NCBI GenBank assembly: GCA_029212405.1 | Contig: JARGNR010000013.1 | Span: forward strand, 26,629-90,628 | Reading direction: 5' to 3' | Length of the DNA: 64,000 nt | Source: Saprospiraceae bacterium | GTDB taxonomy: Bacteria > Bacteroidota > Bacteroidia > Chitinophagales > Saprospiraceae | Shown: positions 16,232 through 25,858 of the stretch, in pieces | How the letters are laid out: the number at the start of each line of letters is the position of its first letter | Numbering within the stretch: position 1 is the stretch's first letter | The notes under the pieces: generated by a model | What the model saw: only the letters and a program-made list of their open reading frames with translations | Database searches by the model: none | What the model was told of the DNA's origin: nothing | Program-made: the position numbers and the translations under genes

Positions 16232-16804
16232 TTAAAGATTTACTTTCTTCCATTTAAAGTCTTCAAGTTGATGATATTGCTTTGAAAATAGAATTTTTAA
16301 TTCCTTAGTATCCTCAATTGGAATCAACTTATCAGCATACCTATCATTACTCCAACCTAATGGATACGTTTCGCAAAATTTCATCCGAAGATCATTTTCG
16401 CTTCCATTCCACTTAAACCAATTAAAGATGAGAGGAATATAATGTAGGGGTCGAATCAATATCTCAATTCGTATTGTTGGAATGTTCAACTCTCCAATAC
16501 CATAGCTATCTATTATTTCTCCATTTTGAATGCGGATTATTCCTCCTGGCCCTCCTACAAAGTCAGGGCAACTGGCCAAGATGGTAAAACACACATCCTG
16601 ATGGGTTTGGGAAATCTCTTTAATGACCCAGTAAGGAGCAGCTTTTCTTCTTTCATAATGGTAAAATAGATTTTTGCCATCATTCACAAAAACAGATGGA
16701 GGACCGTAGGCATCCTTTTCTTTAATCTGTTTAGAGATTTGAATTGCCTGTTTGGTGTCTTGGCAATGCTCTGCTAGAATTACGATTTCAGTGTCCCATC
16801 CCAT
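16232..16804 (-). CDS. Conserved hypothetical protein
   Basis: 190 residues, begins MGWDTEIVILAEHCQDTKQA and has DAYGPPSVFVNDGKNLFYHYERRKAAPYWVIKE, then ISQTHQDVCFTILASCPDFVGGPGG, an alternation of strands and helices without signal peptide that could be a ferredoxin-like fold. No family recognised with confidence. It lies 4 bases after the 16809 gene, so the two are in one transcript, and 68 bases before the SDR gene. Confidence 0.7.
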   Translation of the reverse strand: MGWDTEIVILAEHCQDTKQAIQISKQIKEKDAYGPPSVFVNDGKNLFYHYERRKAAPYWVIKEISQTHQDVCFTILASCPDFVGGPGGIIRIQNGEIIDSYGIGELNIPTIRIEILIRPLHYIPLIFNWFKWNGSENDLRMKFCETYPLGWSNDRYADKLIPIEDTKELKILFSKQYHQLEDFKWKKVNL

Positions 16805-16808
16805 CCTA

Positions 16809-17699
16809 CTATTTTTCTAGAATTGAGTTAAAATCTATGCTTTTGACCGTCCATTTTTTGTCTTCATGATTTCCACTCGCGAACAACAAGTAGTTGTGAT
16901 CCGAGGAAACGAATGGATTGCCTTGGCCATTTGTGTTTATGTCCTTTCCCAGGTTTTTTGGTCTTGTCCATTGGTTGTTTTCATCCTTATATGAAATGTG
17001 CAAATCAAGTTGTTCACCTATTGATGCAAACAATAGAAATCGTCCATTAGGATCTATGAATGGAGTACATCTTCCGATTGGAGATTCTTGATTTTGGAAT
17101 ACTTTTTCAGGGCCGCCAATTCCATCTTTTCCTAATTGACAGTAATAAATATCCATTTGGCTGTAGTCCAATCCACTGGCATGAAAGTAGAGTTCGCCTG
17201 AAGCAGATACTGTAGGATGGGAGACCAGTTTATTTTGCATAGTTGGTATGTCTACAAACTGGGGTTCGGTCCAGATATTGTCTTTTCGTTCTGATTTCCA
17301 AATGTGCCAAGTGTGAGGGACGCCCTCGATTCCTACTGGACGAGTCGATGCAAAATAAATGGTTTGACCATCGGAAGAGAAAGACATTCCATGCTCGTCA
17401 TATTTTGTGTCAAAAAATGCTTTTTTAGGAGATGTCCAAGCATTATTTACACGTTGAATGACCCAAACTTCAAATTGGGTAAAGTCTTTATTGGATAAGG
17501 TATAATAATAGGCATCAAGACTCGGAGTAAAGACACCTCGATGGATGATTTTATTTTCTGGAGTTAATTCAGGTTTGAAGTCCATGGGTAGTTGATGTTG
17601 AAAGACACTAGTAAGAGTTGAATATACATTGAGTGCTGGTGTGGAGTGTGTGTTATTTGAACTAAGAAAGGTGGTTAAAAAAAGGAGTATCGTTCTCAT
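16809..17699 (-). CDS. Secreted PD40/TolB-like beta-propeller protein
   Basis: N-terminal signal peptide (MRTILLFLTTFLSSNNTHS) then repeated PD40-type blades: DEHGMSFSSDGQTIYFASTR, VSHPTVSASGELYFHASG, RCTPFIDPNGRFLLFAS, NPFVSSDHNYLLFAS. 296 residues give about six blades. Proteins like this are exported to the periplasm or surface and bind ligands or partners; no catalytic residues are apparent. First gene of a two-gene unit with the 16232 gene. Confidence 0.8.
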   Translation of the reverse strand: MRTILLFLTTFLSSNNTHSTPALNVYSTLTSVFQHQLPMDFKPELTPENKIIHRGVFTPSLDAYYYTLSNKDFTQFEVWVIQRVNNAWTSPKKAFFDTKYDEHGMSFSSDGQTIYFASTRPVGIEGVPHTWHIWKSERKDNIWTEPQFVDIPTMQNKLVSHPTVSASGELYFHASGLDYSQMDIYYCQLGKDGIGGPEKVFQNQESPIGRCTPFIDPNGRFLLFASIGEQLDLHISYKDENNQWTRPKNLGKDINTNGQGNPFVSSDHNYLLFASGNHEDKKWTVKSIDFNSILEK

Positions 17700-17780
17700 G
17701 GCTTGGGGTACTTAGTATTGTTTGAAAGTTAAGATTGATCTTTCTGTAAAGCATAAATTAATGCAATAGATGGTATAAAT

Positions 17781-18725
17781 TTATGAAGGATCAGAATCAG
17801 GAAATTTAGTTATTGTTTCTTCTTGCCGTTCACGTATTCGAATGAGATTCCCATTGCTGATTTCTCTACTTTCGGTCCAATTTCCATCTGTGTCATAGGT
17901 GTACTCAAACTGAATTTGGTTACTATCACTGAGTTGTATGGAGGTAATTAATCCTTTTGTATTATAAAGCTGTCTGAATCGCAATGTTGTAGTTGAACTT
18001 GGTTTTCCATCTATAATTCTATTACTGCAAGAGTATTCTGATTTTTGTTTTAATTGACCATTTTCATGGTACTCATAGTGTGTTTCTTGGTGGAACTTAG
18101 CCTGCACAATATCTAAAAATTGACCAGAAAAATCGATGTATTGAATCGGTTGAGCGGTGGAAATTTCATTGGTCTTTTTAAGCGCTTCATAATAGACCGC
18201 AACTTGTTCTAAACTTTCAAATGCACATGGGATGGTATCAAATTCCAGCTCTCGGAGGATGGATAATCCACGGAATATTTTTACGGTTATATTTTCATCC
18301 ACATCCGTAGAATATTTCTCATATTGGATTTCAATTCGCGCATATATGGCCTGCTTTGCATCAATAATCTTGCTATGATAAATTTGTACATCTTCAGTTT
18401 CTTCAAAATAAGATACTCCATTTTGATCTTGCTTAAATTGACGATACGCTCCACTAGATGTATTGTGAAATCGGTTTAATTGACCATTTGAAAAATATTC
18501 ATAGTGGTCTTTGGATTTCAACTTGGAGTCTTTGTCGTACCAAGTAGTTTCTTGGATTTTACCATTTATTTTTTTCGACTCGGAATATTTTCTTTTTGTT
18601 CCATATTCATCCATTTTAAAATGCACTTCATACGTTTTCATTCCAGATTCGAGGACGTAAGAGATGGATTGAAGGACTTTAAAGTTGTCTTTTATTAAAT
18701 AGGTTTTTGAAGTAGTTTTTTTCAT
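17781..18725 (-). CDS. YwqK/MORN-like repeat protein
   Basis: 314 residues without signal. Several repeats of the type HYEYFSNGQLNRFHN (about 82-96) and HYEYHENGQLKQKSEYS (about 222-238), plus RFRQLYNTKGLITS, match the Y-x-x-NGQL-x-x-x-x-x-Y unit found in YwqK-like antitoxin/immunity and MORN proteins. The repeats fold as an extended beta-sheet. A binding role is inferred; no toxin gene is evident next to it. Confidence 0.65.
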   Translation of the reverse strand: MKKTTSKTYLIKDNFKVLQSISYVLESGMKTYEVHFKMDEYGTKRKYSESKKINGKIQETTWYDKDSKLKSKDHYEYFSNGQLNRFHNTSSGAYRQFKQDQNGVSYFEETEDVQIYHSKIIDAKQAIYARIEIQYEKYSTDVDENITVKIFRGLSILRELEFDTIPCAFESLEQVAVYYEALKKTNEISTAQPIQYIDFSGQFLDIVQAKFHQETHYEYHENGQLKQKSEYSCSNRIIDGKPSSTTTLRFRQLYNTKGLITSIQLSDSNQIQFEYTYDTDGNWTESREISNGNLIRIRERQEETITKFPDSDPS

Positions 18726-18850
18726 GAATACGGTGTTTGCCTATTTATATAATCTGGAAAAATGTGAATTTCGTAAAAATCTCTAATTAGACACTATTTG
18801 ATTGCTCAAAAAAATGTAATCTTCACCAAGTTTAAAATTGGATAGATGAT

Positions 18851-19387
18851 CTATACAAAAAATAGAATCTTCAAGGTTGATAAAAGAAAGGCGATAATTC
18901 CAATTTTTAAGACTAAATGAGTTGAAATCTTTATTAATGTGGCAATAAGATATAGACGTACTGCTATAGCAATTAAATCGTAGGTCAGAATAGGCATGCT
19001 CGGAACGCCTCCATAACCAACCGCATAACCTCCTTTATAGGTGTATAATTTGAGTAGCCAAAATGTTGTTTCAGCAATGATAAATGCAAGCTGTATCGAT
19101 TTGTTTTTCACCAAAAATGCAAATAGAACTACGAGAAAGGAAACGGCTGATAAAGTGATAGAAGTAAGTTTTGCATTGGGGTTGAGTAGTGAATCTAACC
19201 CAATTATACATCCATAAGCTGTGGTCGTGTCAAAAGTAGTGAAATAGCCAATTAGTATTAAGATCAACAAACCAATAAACGTCATTTTTTCATCAACTTC
19301 TATTTTCAAAAAGAAGTACCTCATTGCATTATTAAGTAGATAGCCCATGGCTACAATAAATAGAGTTGATACAAGTAAAGAATACAA
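18851..19387 (-). CDS. Hypothetical membrane protein
   Basis: 178 residues with five or six hydrophobic segments (for example MTFIGLLILILIGYFTTF and ITLSAVSFLVVLFAFLV). Inner-membrane protein with no recognised motif. Separated from neighbours by about 60-120 bases. Confidence 0.7.
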   Translation of the reverse strand: MYSLLVSTLFIVAMGYLLNNAMRYFFLKIEVDEKMTFIGLLILILIGYFTTFDTTTAYGCIIGLDSLLNPNAKLTSITLSAVSFLVVLFAFLVKNKSIQLAFIIAETTFWLLKLYTYKGGYAVGYGGVPSMPILTYDLIAIAVRLYLIATLIKISTHLVLKIGIIAFLLSTLKILFFV

Positions 19388-19451
19388 ATTTTAAAAGTTT
19401 TATTAGTTAATACGAGTGGCGGAAATGTATTGTCATTTTCATAATCGTGAT

Positions 19452-19790
19452 TTAGTACAAGTCTTCCATGATCTTTTCAATTTGATCGGCTGAAAGTGCT
19501 TGGCTTTTAAATTTCAACACAAATTCTTTGGCTGCGCTCATCGTTTCAGGATAGGATGCGTAGGTGGATAAATCGGGATGAACGATGTGTTGAAAGTAGA
19601 AACCGTGGTCGATTAAAAATTCAATTGTCTTCCATTTTGCAAGTGCTGATTTTTTTGGTGGTCTAAATCTATGGTTCATAGGACTCATCATTACACCACA
19701 ATCTGGACATTTTGCATTTCGAATATACGTAAAATCGGTACCCTGATTAAATGCTTTTTTACAAGGAAAGCATACATTTTTATATCCCAT
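19452..19790 (-). CDS. Small zinc-ribbon protein
   Basis: 112 residues: MGYKNVCFPCKKAFNQG (C7-x2-C10) and NAKCPDCGVMM (C28-x2-C31) make a zinc ribbon, followed by a helical tail. Such proteins bind zinc and often nucleic acids; no target known. It is followed on the same strand by unrelated genes; next to it is a 161-residue hypothetical gene 21 bases upstream, so the two could be cotranscribed. Confidence 0.7.
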   Translation of the reverse strand: MGYKNVCFPCKKAFNQGTDFTYIRNAKCPDCGVMMSPMNHRFRPPKKSALAKWKTIEFLIDHGFYFQHIVHPDLSTYASYPETMSAAKEFVLKFKSQALSADQIEKIMEDLY

Positions 19791-19811
19791 TATTATCTAT
19801 TTTTTGGTTTA

Positions 19812-20297
19812 TCACTCCTCTAAATGCTCCCACAAATATTCATCATCTATCGACTTCATCGCTGAAATATCATAGGAGATGTCAGTAACATGTTGAGTAA
19901 TATACAATTGAATTTTAGAATTTACTTGAGATTCTATTTGATCCAGTACATTTCTCAGGAATAGATATTCGATTTTTCTTTTCAGTAGGGTGATTCTGGA
20001 ATCATATTTTGAATTTTCATCCTCTGCGTCCAATCCATAAAAGGAGATGAGTTTATTATCGATATTCGATTCATCTTTGAAGTCTTGATGAATACTATAA
20101 TTTTTATATCCCAACAATACATAATTCAATTCTAGCGGGTCATAAATAGAAAGAATATAGTGTTTTGGATTGGAATTATAGGGAATGAATTCTTTGTTCC
20201 TACCTTCTATTGCATCTAGAAATGCTATGGCATAAAGAGAGATATATTTGTTTAAATAGTGTACATTTATGTGAGATATGAGGGCTTCTTCATTCAT
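19812..20297 (-). CDS. Hypothetical protein
   Basis: 161 residues, acidic, mostly helical (KYISLYAIAFLDAIEG, NSKYDSRITLLKRKIEYLF), no signal or motif. It sits 19 bases after the 20317 oxygenase gene and 21 bases before the zinc-ribbon gene; likely one transcript from 22362 to 19452. Confidence 0.65.
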   Translation of the reverse strand: MNEEALISHINVHYLNKYISLYAIAFLDAIEGRNKEFIPYNSNPKHYILSIYDPLELNYVLLGYKNYSIHQDFKDESNIDNKLISFYGLDAEDENSKYDSRITLLKRKIEYLFLRNVLDQIESQVNSKIQLYITQHVTDISYDISAMKSIDDEYLWEHLEE

Positions 20298-20316
20298 TGA
20301 ATTCAGGTTTATGACG

Positions 20317-21120
20317 CTACATCTGTGTTATAATTGGTTGAAGAATATCCGCCTTGCTTATGGTATAATTCAATGCAGGATACTCAAAGTCTAAGCTTTT
20401 GTTTTCTTGCCCTCTCAACCTGAAAAATTCTTTTTGTTGCTCCTCATTTGCTAGGGTTAAAACATTTCCACTAGGTAGAAAAGGTTGATTTTCTGTAAAT
20501 TGAAGATAAGTCTTGGACTGTCGGAACGTAATGCCTAACCACCGATTGTCACGTTCGCCAGCTTTATGATTTGGACCAGATTCCAATACGATTTTGTGTT
20601 GGTACTTTGTATTAATTGAAAATGAAAATAGAATAACAGAGTTGTTTTCCAAGGTGAATTCAAACGTTTCGTCCGATGTTTTACTTCTAACTTTTAGTTT
20701 TCTCTTTTGCTTTTCGGCCAATTCATCGGGTCGTTCATAACAAGAGAATAAAGCAATCCAGGAATCATTGGCTAAATCCAGACTTTGATCCGAGTGGAAT
20801 CCCATTTTGAAGTAGGATCGTTCATAAATCTCAATCAAGGCATTATTAAAATTCAATGTCGGAATCGATTCTTCAGATTCTTGACTCCACCGCTTTTTTA
20901 TGTTGTCTATAATGCTGTGATGGATTGCTGAAAACGAATACGCCGGTTGAGTGTATGGAGTGGTTGTTCGTACTAAGGGGATACCTTTTTCACTCAAGGC
21001 CACTAAGTGATTTCCCTTTCTTCCCTTATTCAACTCTTCCATAGTTGCAGAATGCGATAATGTCTCAAATACATTCCCTTCCTTTGAAAGATCAAGCTGA
21101 ACAAAATTAAAATTTTTCAT
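20317..21120 (-). CDS. 2OG-Fe(II) oxygenase (AlkB-like)
   Basis: Fe(II)/2-oxoglutarate dioxygenase of the AlkB type. The iron ligands are visible as FHSDQSLD (H109, D111) and YQHKIVLE (H175), and RWLGITFR (193-200) supplies the 2OG-binding Arg, in the order and spacing of the double-stranded beta-helix. ALIEIYERSYFKMGFHSD matches the strand before HxD in AlkB proteins. Cytoplasmic, 267 residues. The substrate (nucleic acid, protein or small molecule) is open. It is 15 bases after another gene with the same type of catalytic motif. Confidence 0.8.
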   Translation of the reverse strand: MKNFNFVQLDLSKEGNVFETLSHSATMEELNKGRKGNHLVALSEKGIPLVRTTTPYTQPAYSFSAIHHSIIDNIKKRWSQESEESIPTLNFNNALIEIYERSYFKMGFHSDQSLDLANDSWIALFSCYERPDELAEKQKRKLKVRSKTSDETFEFTLENNSVILFSFSINTKYQHKIVLESGPNHKAGERDNRWLGITFRQSKTYLQFTENQPFLPSGNVLTLANEEQQKEFFRLRGQENKSLDFEYPALNYTISKADILQPIITQM

Positions 21121-21135
21121 CGGTCTGTATATTGG

Positions 21136-22362
21136 TCAATAGATAGGTTTTTGGTAGTCGCCTTCATTCATGCTGAAATGCACTTTACCGTAGGTAATAT
21201 GCTCGACCGTTTTGTTTTCTTCATAATAGGAATGCCTTAATTCAGTCATGTGATCTACTGTCATTTTTTCCAATGGGATCCATTCCTCGTTTTCTTTAAT
21301 ATACGTTTGACCATTCATATATCTGGCTTCTGTTTTAGAACTTCGGACCACATACCCCATACGAACGGGTATTCGATCTATATTCAACATCGAAGGCCGC
21401 GTTTCATGCGTGTACAATCTATTGGTCGATAAGGGTATGATGAACACCGAATTGGGATACAGTGTAACGCTAAATTCTTTTTTCAAACTTGCATCTTGAA
21501 CAGAACTTTTAAGTTTGAAATACAATCGAGTCAATCCCGTTACTTCCTTATAACACCAGTCAAATCTGTCCTTTTTGGAAGGAGTAAGGTGTTGGAATTG
21601 TTCTGAATTGTAAAAGGTGCAAAATGCAATCAGGCCGTTGTCCAACATGTCTTTGGTTTTGTCGGAGTGGGCCTTGATTTTTGCTTTGGTCTCCTTTGGA
21701 TTGGGTCCTTCCTTCTTTTTGTTCTGGTAGATCTGAGCCAATACATGGTTCAAAGCGGTAGGTTTTTCAAAAACAAGGGAAGCTACTTCATTGAGTTTAG
21801 TAATAATTGTACGATCTGTGGTTCTATAATTATCTGTTGGCCCGGTCAAATTACTGGAGCATCGTAACAATCTGAAGTGCAGGATTTCATTTTTTGGATC
21901 TGTAGTCGTTCGTCGAATATCCGTAAGATAGATTCCTTTCCGAAGGGCTTTTCCTTGTTTGTTGGACTCGGTTAAATTTTGAAACTGATGTTCTTCTTCT
22001 ATGCGTTTGAAATAGTCTGTATTATCAAATAACTGGCGAAAATATACCCCTGCATTGTGAATGAGTATTGGAACTTGACCCAGAGCTATCAGTGAATTCG
22101 AGGCATTTAGGATTGATGCATAGTTTTGGGAGAGCTCTTTTATGATGAAGGCATTGTACGGTAGTTTTGATTGAATCATAGAAATATCTCCGCACAAATA
22201 CAGTGTTTTATCCTTTATAATTTGATCTTCAGATAATCCATGGATAACCGATCCGCAAAAATTATCGATGAGATATTGGAGTTCTTTTGATGGCTGGTGA
22301 TCTGGTGGAAATAAAACAACGAGGAGATTCTTTGATTTTGATATTTTATTTTCTTTGAGCAT
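21136..22362 (-). CDS. Second 2OG-Fe(II) oxygenase-like protein
   Basis: 408 residues. The C-terminal half contains KAHSDKTKDM (H232, D234), IAFCTFYN, LYTHETRPSM (H319) and RMGYVVRSSK (R334/R340), the HxD...H...R arrangement of a double-stranded beta-helix dioxygenase. I know this motif set (HSDKTKDMP, THExRPS, RxGYVxRCS) from uncharacterised proteins of protists and bacteria; no substrate has been assigned to my knowledge. The N-terminal 200 residues are unassigned. Upstream partner of the AlkB-like gene, so the pair may act on one substrate. Evidence for the fold is motif-level only. Confidence 0.65.
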   Translation of the reverse strand: MLKENKISKSKNLLVVLFPPDHQPSKELQYLIDNFCGSVIHGLSEDQIIKDKTLYLCGDISMIQSKLPYNAFIIKELSQNYASILNASNSLIALGQVPILIHNAGVYFRQLFDNTDYFKRIEEEHQFQNLTESNKQGKALRKGIYLTDIRRTTTDPKNEILHFRLLRCSSNLTGPTDNYRTTDRTIITKLNEVASLVFEKPTALNHVLAQIYQNKKKEGPNPKETKAKIKAHSDKTKDMLDNGLIAFCTFYNSEQFQHLTPSKKDRFDWCYKEVTGLTRLYFKLKSSVQDASLKKEFSVTLYPNSVFIIPLSTNRLYTHETRPSMLNIDRIPVRMGYVVRSSKTEARYMNGQTYIKENEEWIPLEKMTVDHMTELRHSYYEENKTVEHITYGKVHFSMNEGDYQKPIY

Positions 22363-22572
22363 GTAGTTTGTGTTTGAATTGGCAGCGTATTGCGTTGATC
22401 ATAAGCGTGTATAGATTTATAACGTATGAACTAACGTAAGTATAGTGAAAGTTTCATTTATGTGCCATCGATTTCAACAAAAAAAGCAAGTATATATAAG
22501 AGGAATAGAAATAGTTATATAGGTTTTGCAATATTGAATCCGTAAGTGTGCAAAAAAGTGTATCATGATTTT

Positions 22573-22983
22573 CTATTCAATTTCTTTATCCTTCAACTGT
22601 TTTACCTTTTTCTGCTCTATCTCCCATTTCCTTTGTTTATACAATGTCCATATTCCATAAAATAATAGAACAAACCCCAAGAGGGCAAACAGTATATCCA
22701 AGGCAAAATGAGATTTTACGTAAGGAATATATTTATCCAATCTAATCAATATTTGACTGAGAAATATTAAAAAGATTGCGTTAACTTTTATACCACTGAC
22801 TTGCCATTTTTCAGGAATATTAATGAGACTGTTTTTGAAGGCATAGAGATAAACTCCATAAAATATAGAACAAGAACCAACAATGAATGAAAAAGTGGGA
22901 GGAACGTATTTTCCTTCATTATCCCAAACTCCAAATAGGAGTAGGAGAAGACCGATAAGAATATATGTGTAGGAGAACTTCAT
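22573..22983 (-). CDS. Hypothetical four-helix membrane protein
   Basis: 136 residues with four hydrophobic segments (YTYILIGLLLLLFGVWD, FSFIVGSCSIFYGVYLYAF, AIFLIFLSQILIRL, LDILFALLGFVLLFYGIW) and a charged C-terminal tail. No family recognised. Confidence 0.65.
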   Translation of the reverse strand: MKFSYTYILIGLLLLLFGVWDNEGKYVPPTFSFIVGSCSIFYGVYLYAFKNSLINIPEKWQVSGIKVNAIFLIFLSQILIRLDKYIPYVKSHFALDILFALLGFVLLFYGIWTLYKQRKWEIEQKKVKQLKDKEIE

Positions 22984-23075
22984 TAAATTGGGTTGAATTT
23001 TTATTCCAAGTATCCAAAAGTAAGGTTTATCATCAAGAAAAAAGACACATTACTCCAAAACGACTACCTCCTTAT

Positions 23076-24680
23076 TTATTCTATTATTTTGCAAAATTCT
23101 TCAAAATCTTTTTTGAAAGTGGTGTCATCAAACCACTGATTCGAAGACCTATAATATTCTTGAATACTATCGGCCAATTTTTTATATTCTTCTACTGAGC
23201 CTCTGTTGCTATCATCCCTGTTTGGAGTCAATTCTTCTAATTTCAGATACTGCCATGCGGTAGCTGGGATTCTAGGGTCGGATAGACTGGAAATCATCAA
23301 TTTGCGCATTTCAGTGGGTTCGTGTGAGTACGGGTTTGGAGGGTTAGGAATAAAGCCGATATCATCCAAATACAGCGTTGTACCTACATGTTTTCCTCCG
23401 GATATTATTCCAGTTGTAATGGGGTCATTTGAAATTAGCACTCTAAAACCTACAGGTTTATTTGGATTGGTCATTCTTGATAGAACCGATTCATCCGTGA
23501 GGGATAAAGCATCCCTATCGATTGGGTCAACATATGAAGAGAAAAATTCCGAAGATAAATTAGTTTCGGTAAGGTGTTTGGCCCATGTTTTGTCACCAGC
23601 TCTAGGTCCTCCAAAGGTACAAAGTTTAATGTGTTTCCAAGGCCAATTTTGCATAGAATCTGGCATCGCTTTTCCTGTACCATTTGGCCCGTATTCGCTA
23701 CCGATGAGTACCGAACTCACAAAGTGCTGCGCTAAGGCACCCCCTAGACTATGGCCAGAAACAAATATATTATCGGGATTTCGGTTGGGTGATAGAGTGG
23801 CTACTTTTTCAAAACATCGAAACAATTGAGGATACACAGATTCCATACTTTTTACAAATCCTCTATTTACTTTGCCTATCGTACTGATGGGACTGCCTCC
23901 TTCAGAAGGACCAATTCGATCAAAGCACATATCTGTAATCCAATCCGGACTTCCACTGGCATTCTTGTCACTCAATGCATCAAAAAAAGCTCTGGCAACG
24001 GATCCACTTCTACTGCCTCGAAAGACAACATGAAGATCAAACGAATCGCTGTTTTCTTTGTATCGCATCATAACAAATCCCATCAAGCTTTGTGATGCAG
24101 GTTGGCCTGGTTCCCCTCTATCGCCTGTACCTCCTTCAAATACAAGTATGACATCTTGAGCATTGGGGTTGGAATCTATTTGTTGCGGTATAATTTGATC
24201 CAATACAACTTTATCTGCTGGTGCATTGGTCTTTCGATAAGCCACAAATACATCTTTGATTTGTTTGGTGATTGCGTCGGGTGTCATGTACTTTACCCAT
24301 CTTTCCTGCGGCATACAAAGTGCATGACTCCAAGGATGAAGGAGGTCGTATCTGTAAATGATAGGATCATGATTTGGGTTGTTTTCAAAGCCACCCAAAA
24401 CTCCTGGACCTCTATAACTGTCTAAACCTGTTTGATTTGTTACTTGTTCCTTTCCTTTTTTCTTTGCCCAATTTTCAATATCCACCATGCTATTTTTTCG
24501 ATCCCAGATCAGATTGTTTAAATCTTCATAATAGGGGTCAAAAGGCCATGTCAAAGATTGGGCATACAATTGATAGGATAAGATACATAAGTCGAGATGA
24601 AAGACAATTGGATGATAAGGAAAACCATTTAAGTTTTGAGACAACACTTTTTGTGCCGCTCTTGAAGGTGAGCTACTCAT
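23076..24680 (-). CDS. Class 3 lipase-like alpha/beta hydrolase
   Basis: Fungal-type Lipase_3 fold. VSGHSLGGALAQHF carries the nucleophile elbow Ser311; the following strand gives the acid (about DPIDRDALSL) and the His comes late (KHVGTTLYLDD region). FRGSRSG before it is the oxyanion segment typical of the family (VVFRGSRSGSVA, 218-229). 534 residues with about 200 extra N-terminal residues and no signal peptide, although such enzymes usually act on extracellular or membrane lipid. Likely hydrolyses acylglycerols or phospholipids; substrate not predictable. Confidence 0.85.
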   Translation of the reverse strand: MSSSPSRAAQKVLSQNLNGFPYHPIVFHLDLCILSYQLYAQSLTWPFDPYYEDLNNLIWDRKNSMVDIENWAKKKGKEQVTNQTGLDSYRGPGVLGGFENNPNHDPIIYRYDLLHPWSHALCMPQERWVKYMTPDAITKQIKDVFVAYRKTNAPADKVVLDQIIPQQIDSNPNAQDVILVFEGGTGDRGEPGQPASQSLMGFVMMRYKENSDSFDLHVVFRGSRSGSVARAFFDALSDKNASGSPDWITDMCFDRIGPSEGGSPISTIGKVNRGFVKSMESVYPQLFRCFEKVATLSPNRNPDNIFVSGHSLGGALAQHFVSSVLIGSEYGPNGTGKAMPDSMQNWPWKHIKLCTFGGPRAGDKTWAKHLTETNLSSEFFSSYVDPIDRDALSLTDESVLSRMTNPNKPVGFRVLISNDPITTGIISGGKHVGTTLYLDDIGFIPNPPNPYSHEPTEMRKLMISSLSDPRIPATAWQYLKLEELTPNRDDSNRGSVEEYKKLADSIQEYYRSSNQWFDDTTFKKDFEEFCKIIE

Positions 24681-24949
24681 GTTTGATTTTTAAGAATTTA
24701 TGTACTTCTACTTGTTAATCCTTAGAAATCGTACACAAACAGTATTGTAGGAATCAACAATTTCTGTTGTTGAAAACAAGTGAGGTAGATCGGTTAAAGG
24801 TAGGAAAATTAAATTTTATTTTGGTGGATAGATGTTCTTGTGGAGGTAGGTACTTTGGACTTCAAATAATTATGGTATTTTTCGAGTTCAAGTTTAAAAT
24901 GGATTTTTGAAGGTTTCGGAGATTCTTTTTAATTCAGTAATAAAATGAG

Positions 24950-25738
24950 ATGAACAAATACCGGTATCTTATAATCCTTAGCGTTTTCATAGTATTTGTT
25001 GGTATCCTGCTTTATTTGGACCCAGTTCCGCAAGATTTAAATTATCATGATTTTGCAGATCAACGCTATCAATTTGGTGTTCCTAATTTTTGGGACGTGA
25101 TGAGTAATGTACCCATGTTTTTTCTGGGCTCTTACGGTTTGTATTTAAGCCTACGAAATTTTTCATTACGACCGGATATAGTGGCCAAATTAATTCCTTT
25201 GATTTTGTGTCTTGGAATATTTACAGCTTGTTTTGGTTCCATGTATTACCATTGGGCACCCGATAACAATACCTTGGTATGGGATCGACTGCCTATGACC
25301 TTGATGTTTATGCCCATCTTTTCATTGCTGCTATATGATTTTGTGGGGAAGAGGGTAGGACAATATGCTTTCTGGATTCTGGTACCATTTGGAGTGTTTT
25401 CCATATACTATTGGCAATATACAGAGAGCATTGGACAAGGAGATTTACGCTTTTATGTTTTTGTACAATTCTTTCCAATGGTGATCGCGCCATTTATCTT
25501 ATGGTTATTCCCTAAGAAAACCACCTATGTGAAATATATTGTCTACATATTGGCGTGGTATGTGGTTGCCAAACTCTGCGAACAGTATGATGATGCTATT
25601 TTTGATGCATTGGGATTTTGGAGTGGTCATACCATCAAACACTTGGTTGGAGCAATAAGTCTATATTATATTTTGAAATTGATTGTAGCTTGGGAGAAGA
25701 CTTTAATCCAGCCTTCATCAGCATCAATTGAGCAATAA
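24950..25738 (+). CDS. Ceramidase-family membrane hydrolase (CREST superfamily)
   Basis: 262 residues, seven hydrophobic segments. Conserved ceramidase positions are clear: YHDFADQRYQFGVPNFWDV (about 32-50), SMYYHWAPDNNTLVWDRLP (about 102-120) with the Ser/His/Asp cluster, DLRFYVFVQFFP (about 163-174) and GFWSGHTIKHLVG (about 233-245) with two further histidines. Alkaline ceramidases of this family hydrolyse the amide bond of ceramide with a zinc site inside the membrane. Bacteroidetes make sphingolipids, so a ceramide-like substrate is reasonable but inferred. Divergent from the lipase gene, own promoter in the 270-base gap. Confidence 0.85.
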   Translation: MNKYRYLIILSVFIVFVGILLYLDPVPQDLNYHDFADQRYQFGVPNFWDVMSNVPMFFLGSYGLYLSLRNFSLRPDIVAKLIPLILCLGIFTACFGSMYYHWAPDNNTLVWDRLPMTLMFMPIFSLLLYDFVGKRVGQYAFWILVPFGVFSIYYWQYTESIGQGDLRFYVFVQFFPMVIAPFILWLFPKKTTYVKYIVYILAWYVVAKLCEQYDDAIFDALGFWSGHTIKHLVGAISLYYILKLIVAWEKTLIQPSSASIEQ

Positions 25739-25820
25739 ATCATTGGATAGTTGAATCAAAGAATTTATTCATTTTAGTATTCAAAGATGTCATTTACCTC
25801 TACTCAGAATACACGGGTAT

Positions 25821-25850
25821 TTTGAAAAGTAATTATTTTTTTTACTTTTG
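25821..25850 (+). promoter_or_regulatory. Bacteroidetes-type promoter for the attenuator leader
   Basis: TTTG at 25821-25824 and TACTTTTG at 25843-25850 fit the -33 TTTG / -7 TAnnTTTG consensus with 18 bases between them. The predicted start of transcription falls only a few bases before the leader ATG at 25859, so the leader would be nearly leaderless. Confidence 0.55.
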
Positions 25851-25858
25851 CATCATAA

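Noticed and set aside
23206..23829. 207-codon plus-strand frame opposite the lipase gene
   Set aside because: It lies fully antisense to a gene with clear Lipase_3 motifs, and its own translation shows no domain or composition of a real protein.
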